From Muribaculaceae bacterium (GTDB lineage Bacteria; Bacteroidota; Bacteroidia; Bacteroidales; Muribaculaceae): a stretch of 64,000 nucleotides of DNA. Both the position numbers and the translations under genes were made by a program. The notes below the pieces were generated by a model. The model saw only the letters and a program-made list of their open reading frames with translations. It did no database searches and was not told the DNA's origin. The stretch covers positions 682,162-746,161 of the forward strand of contig JAMPGA010000001.1 of NCBI GenBank assembly GCA_023664185.1, written 5' to 3'. Each line of letters starts with the position of its first letter. Within the stretch, counting starts at the first letter, position 1. This document shows, in pieces, positions 61,436 through 64,000 of this stretch.

Positions 61436-61944
61436 GAAAAATAGACCTCGGTTCACACCCCAAATGCTGAATATGGCAAATGAAAACTAAGCAGAGCAAA
61501 TAGCGTCAGACAGCCCTGACGGAGAGCACGGCTACAACTCCGTACCCATCGGAGATAGCAAGTTAGCGGTATGCGTATCAAGGGAGGGGCAAGGAGAATG
61601 CCGATGCTGATTTAGCCAAGAACAGTGCTATATATGCTTGTGGCTCGATACGGCAAGCGACTCCCTGAACACGGAGAATGTCGTATGTTTGAGGTAAGCG
61701 GAGGCGGTGCCGCAACGTTCCCCGAAAGTCAAACCGAATGAACAACGATGGATTCCGGTGTCTGACACAAAACGAAGCAAATGAGGCGTTGCCGACATAG
61801 ACTTTGATGTTCTATGGCTGACAAAAGATGTGGGGCAATAGCGAGGACTCAAAGTAGCGAGCAGGTGGTTAGCCACGCTTCGGCTCGATAGATAAAACTC
61901 AATACGATCACGCCACAAAACTATGAGTCTGATCTGACAATATT
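61436..61944 (+). ncRNA. Putative leader of a plus-strand non-coding transcript
   Basis: No convincing ORF on either strand. Short stems are visible (CGTCAG-acagcc-CTGACG at 61513-61530 and others). With the promoter at 61400 and five R elements downstream, this could be a ~900-base RNA antisense in direction to the phage genes. The stretch 61200-61399 shows nothing I can name. Confidence 0.35.
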
Positions 61945-62013
61945 CGGCACGATTGCCCGGATGCCTCGGGAGAGGACCGCCGGAAGTCTTCGCAACTGGA
62001 GACCAATCTGCCG
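61945..62013 (+). repeat. Structured element R7
   Basis: Closing stem CGGCACGATTG/CAATCTGCCG (one internal mismatch). Core CCGGATG, CCTC-GGGA-GAGG, ACCG, then a weak proximal pair and AGT-loop-ACT flanked by gga/gga. Confidence 0.65.
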
Positions 62014-62034
62014 CAATGGGTTGATGATGATGTT

Positions 62035-62101
62035 CGGCATTTTCTCGGATGTCAACTCCGTTGAACCGTCCGATGCCCTCACGGCTTAGGACAAAATGCC
62101 G
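62035..62101 (+). repeat. Structured element R8
   Basis: Closing stem CGGCATTTT/AAAATGCCG (9 bp). Core TCGGATG, TCAAC-tcc-GTTGA, ACCG, then TCC-gat-GCC-loop-GGC-tta-GGA. Confidence 0.75.
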
Positions 62102-62121
62102 CTGACGCGATTGATGATATT

Positions 62122-62184
62122 CGAGGATTTCTCGGATGGCTGAAAGCACCGTCGAAAAACATCACTTTTTGAGACAAATCCTCG
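62122..62184 (+). repeat. Structured element R9
   Basis: Closing stem CGAGGATTT/AAATCCTCG (9 bp). Core TCGGATG, GCT-gaa-AGC, ACCG, then an A/T-rich second arm (AAAA/TTTT). Most diverged copy. Confidence 0.65.
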
Positions 62185-62207
62185 CGCCGACAAAATTGCG
62201 GCTATGA

Positions 62208-62279
62208 GCTATAATTTCCCGGATGTCATCTCCCGATGAACCGCCCGAAGGTCGTTGTAACCGAAGGGCAAATTATGGC
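62208..62279 (+). repeat. Structured element R10
   Basis: Closing stem GCTATAATTT/AAATTATGGC (10 pairs with one G-T). Core CCGGATG, TCATC-tccc-GATGA, ACCG, then CCC-gaa-GGT-loop-ACC-gaa-GGG. Confidence 0.75.
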
Positions 62280-62300
62280 GATTGCCGCATAATCAAATCG

Positions 62301-62380
62301 CATTGTCACCGACTCTCGGATGCCGCCGGGAGGTGGACCGCTGCAGAGCATTTGTAGCTCAGTGGCAGTCGGTTACAATG
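62301..62380 (+). repeat. Structured element R11
   Basis: Longest closing stem: CATTGTCACCGACT (62301-62314) against AGTCGGTTACAATG (62367-62380), one mismatch in 14. Core TCGGATG, CCGCC-GGGA-GGTGG, ACCG, AGC-loop-GCT. The 3' arm overlaps the stop codon of the 62373-62804 gene. Confidence 0.72.
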
Positions 62381-62804
62381 TCACCGCTTTTCGCAAAGCG
62401 TCACGCGTCAATGCGTTGGATATGGCCATGGCACATTCTTTACCTAACGAGTCGGCCATGAACTCTCTGAGGTTCATGAAGGAGGCGTAATACTTTCGGG
62501 AGAACCAACGGCGTCGCTTGCGATTGTTGGCTCGCCCGATGTCGCCGGAGTTTCCTCGGGGAGTATTACTGCCGGTGCCCCAATCGACAAACAGACCGTA
62601 GGTGTTGAACGATTGGGAAAGAGATATGGAGGCATATTTGCCGTCGGCAGTCATGCCTATGGCAAGCGTTGAGCGGTAGAGCGCACCGGTGTCAACGATA
62701 CCAAGCAGGGCGATTTGTTCGCGCCAAATCTTGATCATTGTCGAGTTGAAGGCTTGAACGTACTTTTGACGTTCTTGCAATGCTTGGTCAGTCGTTCCAC
62801 TCAT
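62373..62804 (-). CDS. HK97-gp10-like head-tail / tail completion protein
   Basis: A 143-residue protein with the gp10-like signature DTGALYRSTLAIGM followed by YGLFVDWGTGSNTPRG and a basic linker NNRKRRRWFSRKYYAS. Such proteins join head and tail or cap the tail tube in siphoviruses. It overlaps the upstream gene by 17 bases. Its last codons form part of the R11 closing stem. Confidence 0.8.
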   Translation of the reverse strand: MSGTTDQALQERQKYVQAFNSTMIKIWREQIALLGIVDTGALYRSTLAIGMTADGKYASISLSQSFNTYGLFVDWGTGSNTPRGNSGDIGRANNRKRRRWFSRKYYASFMNLREFMADSLGKECAMAISNALTRDALRKAVTL

Positions 62805-63282
62805 CGGGATTGTATCTTAAATCGGTGAAAACGTCCACTGCAATCTGAAAATATGCACAGGCGCAGCCGGAGAAGAAATATCGGTCAATCTCGTTGAACG
62901 ATATTCGGGGGTCAAGGTAGATGCAGTTTTGCTCCAACTTGACCCGCTCCAAGGTGAGCACCGACATAAATTGTCGGAACAGCTCGCGCATGGTCTCCAT
63001 GCACTCGTTGCGAGCGTCCATATTTTCAGGGGCATGGCGCATGGCGAGGAAAACGGTTTTGACTCGCCGGGTGCGCGGAGTGTTGTTCAGCTCCGTGTAA
63101 CCATCGTTAATGTCGCTTACGGCAACGAAAGCGACTGACGATTGCATGGATTGCAAGGCTTCCTCGAAGCCGTCAAGCCCGGAGCATTGAGTGAATACAA
63201 AATGCTCCGCTTGGGCGAGTTTGTTTGTGTCGCAGAGATTTCGGAAGAAATCGGTTGCGCACCAGTCTGATAACGGCATCAT
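62788..63282 (-). CDS. Phage head-tail connection / tail terminator-like protein
   Basis: A 164-residue mixed alpha-beta protein (FRNLCDTNKLAQAEHFVFTQ, SSVAFVAVSDINDGYTE, YFFSGCACAYFQIAVDVFTDLRYNP). Size and place, between a gp10-like protein and an upstream structural gene with a four-base overlap, are those of a tail terminator or connector. The family was not recognised. Two ATGs in tandem (63282 and 63279) could start it. Confidence 0.6.
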   Translation of the reverse strand: MMPLSDWCATDFFRNLCDTNKLAQAEHFVFTQCSGLDGFEEALQSMQSSVAFVAVSDINDGYTELNNTPRTRRVKTVFLAMRHAPENMDARNECMETMRELFRQFMSVLTLERVKLEQNCIYLDPRISFNEIDRYFFSGCACAYFQIAVDVFTDLRYNPDEWND

Positions 63283-64000
63283 TTGTTGTTGATTTGGGCG
63301 TTGAGTTCCTTATACTCTTTGGCCTGGGCATTGAGTTCGGTCAATGCTCGCCAAGTATCGAGGGCGAGAATATCGCTCTCTTTTGTGACATCACCTTTGG
63401 TGAGGGCACGGATTTGAGCGTTCATCGCGGCTTCAACGCTCGGTGCAGACGAGCCGAGAAGATTACCGCCGGAGGCGGTATCTATGGGTTGAAGGAAATC
63501 CGGGAATTTTCGCGAGAAGAAATCTTTGAGCGACACGGCCCAGTAGAACACTGCGATACGCTCCCACGGAGCGAGCGGTGTTTTGATACCCGGATAGAGG
63601 ACGCTTGCGAGTTCATCGAGCAGATCGTCCGATTGAGTTGTGAGATAACCTTGATAGAGGTTATCGACCACGATGTATGTCTCAAACGGCACTTCGGAGA
63701 AGTCGGCAGTAATGCCGGGCCGGTGTTTGAGTTTGACCGGGCGAGTTGGCATTGGCGGCGTAGCACCGAGCCAGTCGAGGTGCGGCAGCAGTTCGGCGAT
63801 GGTGAGAGGTGTAACCTCGAACAGAATGTTACCTTTCTTCAAAAGGTAAGAGCCGGACTCCTGACGGCCAATGACCTTTGTGCTGCTCCAATTGAGCAAG
63901 CAAAGGGTTTTCAACTCGTCCGTTGACATATCATCGGCAATGAGTTGATATACCGTGCGGAGTTGCTTGTCGGAGAGTTCCGACCACGAAGCCGGAATCT
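63279..64000 (-). CDS. Phage structural-region protein, 5' end beyond the window
   Basis: At least 239 residues. An internal ATG at 63929 could be taken as the start, but the frame stays open to the edge and the extra residues read naturally (IPASWSELSDKQLRTVYQL continuing into IADDMSTDELKTLCLLNW), so the gene is almost certainly truncated by the window. The remainder has LTIAELLPHLDWLGA, a Pro-rich PPMPTRPVKLKHRPG loop and a helical tail LNAQAKEYKELNAQINN. Likely head-tail or capsid-accessory; family unknown. Confidence 0.7.
   Translation of the reverse strand, partial: IPASWSELSDKQLRTVYQLIADDMSTDELKTLCLLNWSSTKVIGRQESGSYLLKKGNILFEVTPLTIAELLPHLDWLGATPPMPTRPVKLKHRPGITADFSEVPFETYIVVDNLYQGYLTTQSDDLLDELASVLYPGIKTPLAPWERIAVFYWAVSLKDFFSRKFPDFLQPIDTASGGNLLGSSAPSVEAAMNAQIRALTKGDVTKESDILALDTWRALTELNAQAKEYKELNAQINNK

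Noticed and set aside
61628..62149. 173-codon minus-strand ORF
   Set aside because: Covers R7-R8 and part of R9; the product has no protein-like features.
62350..62365. tRNA-like word TGTAGCTCAGTGGC inside R11
   Set aside because: No tRNA cloverleaf can be formed; the bases belong to the second hairpin of R11.
58456..62380. CRISPR-like array
   Set aside because: The conserved part is a folded core, the variable part is split into two complementary arms, spacing is irregular and no cas gene is present.
58456..62380. R elements as ordinary intrinsic terminators
   Set aside because: No U-tracts follow the stems on either strand, and they occur three to five in series with a conserved interior.
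53281..62380. Diversity-generating retroelement or retron
   Set aside because: No reverse transcriptase gene and no adenine-substituted template/variable repeat pair is visible.
63279..63929. Complete 216-residue gene starting at 63929
   Set aside because: The frame remains open and protein-like to the end of the window, so the true start is outside.

Overview
The window looks like a Bacteroidales chromosome, probably close to Muribaculaceae. It has TAnnTTTG-type promoters, outer-membrane lipoproteins, an anaerobic sulfatase-maturating enzyme, an HmuYRSTUV-type heme locus and the conserved ileS / DksA-like / lspA / DUF4296 cluster. A prophage is inserted next to a serine tRNA gene and runs off the right edge.

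Layout. 0-7 kb holds dnaA, an AI-2E-family permease, a two-gene cell-wall sugar salvage unit (a MurU-like nucleotidyltransferase and an AmgK-like kinase fused to a RapZ C-terminal domain), a TrmH-family methyltransferase and radA. 7-20 kb holds two small envelope or hypothetical genes, a Ser-type sulfatase with its radical-SAM maturase, a very large alpha-L-rhamnosidase/sialidase-like fusion, and the ileS cluster. 20-31.6 kb is an exopolysaccharide block: a Wza-type export lipoprotein, a Wzc-type tyrosine kinase, a PglF/WbpM-type 4,6-dehydratase and the four dTDP-rhamnose genes. It is interrupted by a MITE-like element, and no glycosyltransferase, flippase or polymerase is visible. 31.6-41 kb is a seven-gene heme-uptake operon on the minus strand. 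41-45 kb holds a porin-like protein, a Y-family polymerase with a YolD-like partner, a decayed helicase and tRNA-Ser(GGA), which is preceded by two truncated tRNA-Ser copies.

From 45.2 kb to the end lies a siphovirus-like prophage. The integrase reads rightward beside the tRNA. Tail-tip, tape measure, lysis (spanin, endolysin, holin), fibre and head-tail connection genes read leftward. One YjbR/MmcQ cargo gene reads rightward.

The most unusual content is the non-coding part of this prophage, more than 4 kb. It contains at least 11 copies of a compact structured element with a nearly invariant junction core and a closing stem that differs in almost every copy (58456-62380). It also contains two paralogous ~270-nt structured segments with compensatory changes (54561-54825 and 55091-55375), a second diverged pair (53931-54339), and a probable plus-strand RNA with tandem repeats and three related hairpins (56602-56930). 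I could not match these to a named RNA family from memory. They are the best candidates for an undescribed system. All structural claims rest on hand-read base pairing and no covariance software was run.
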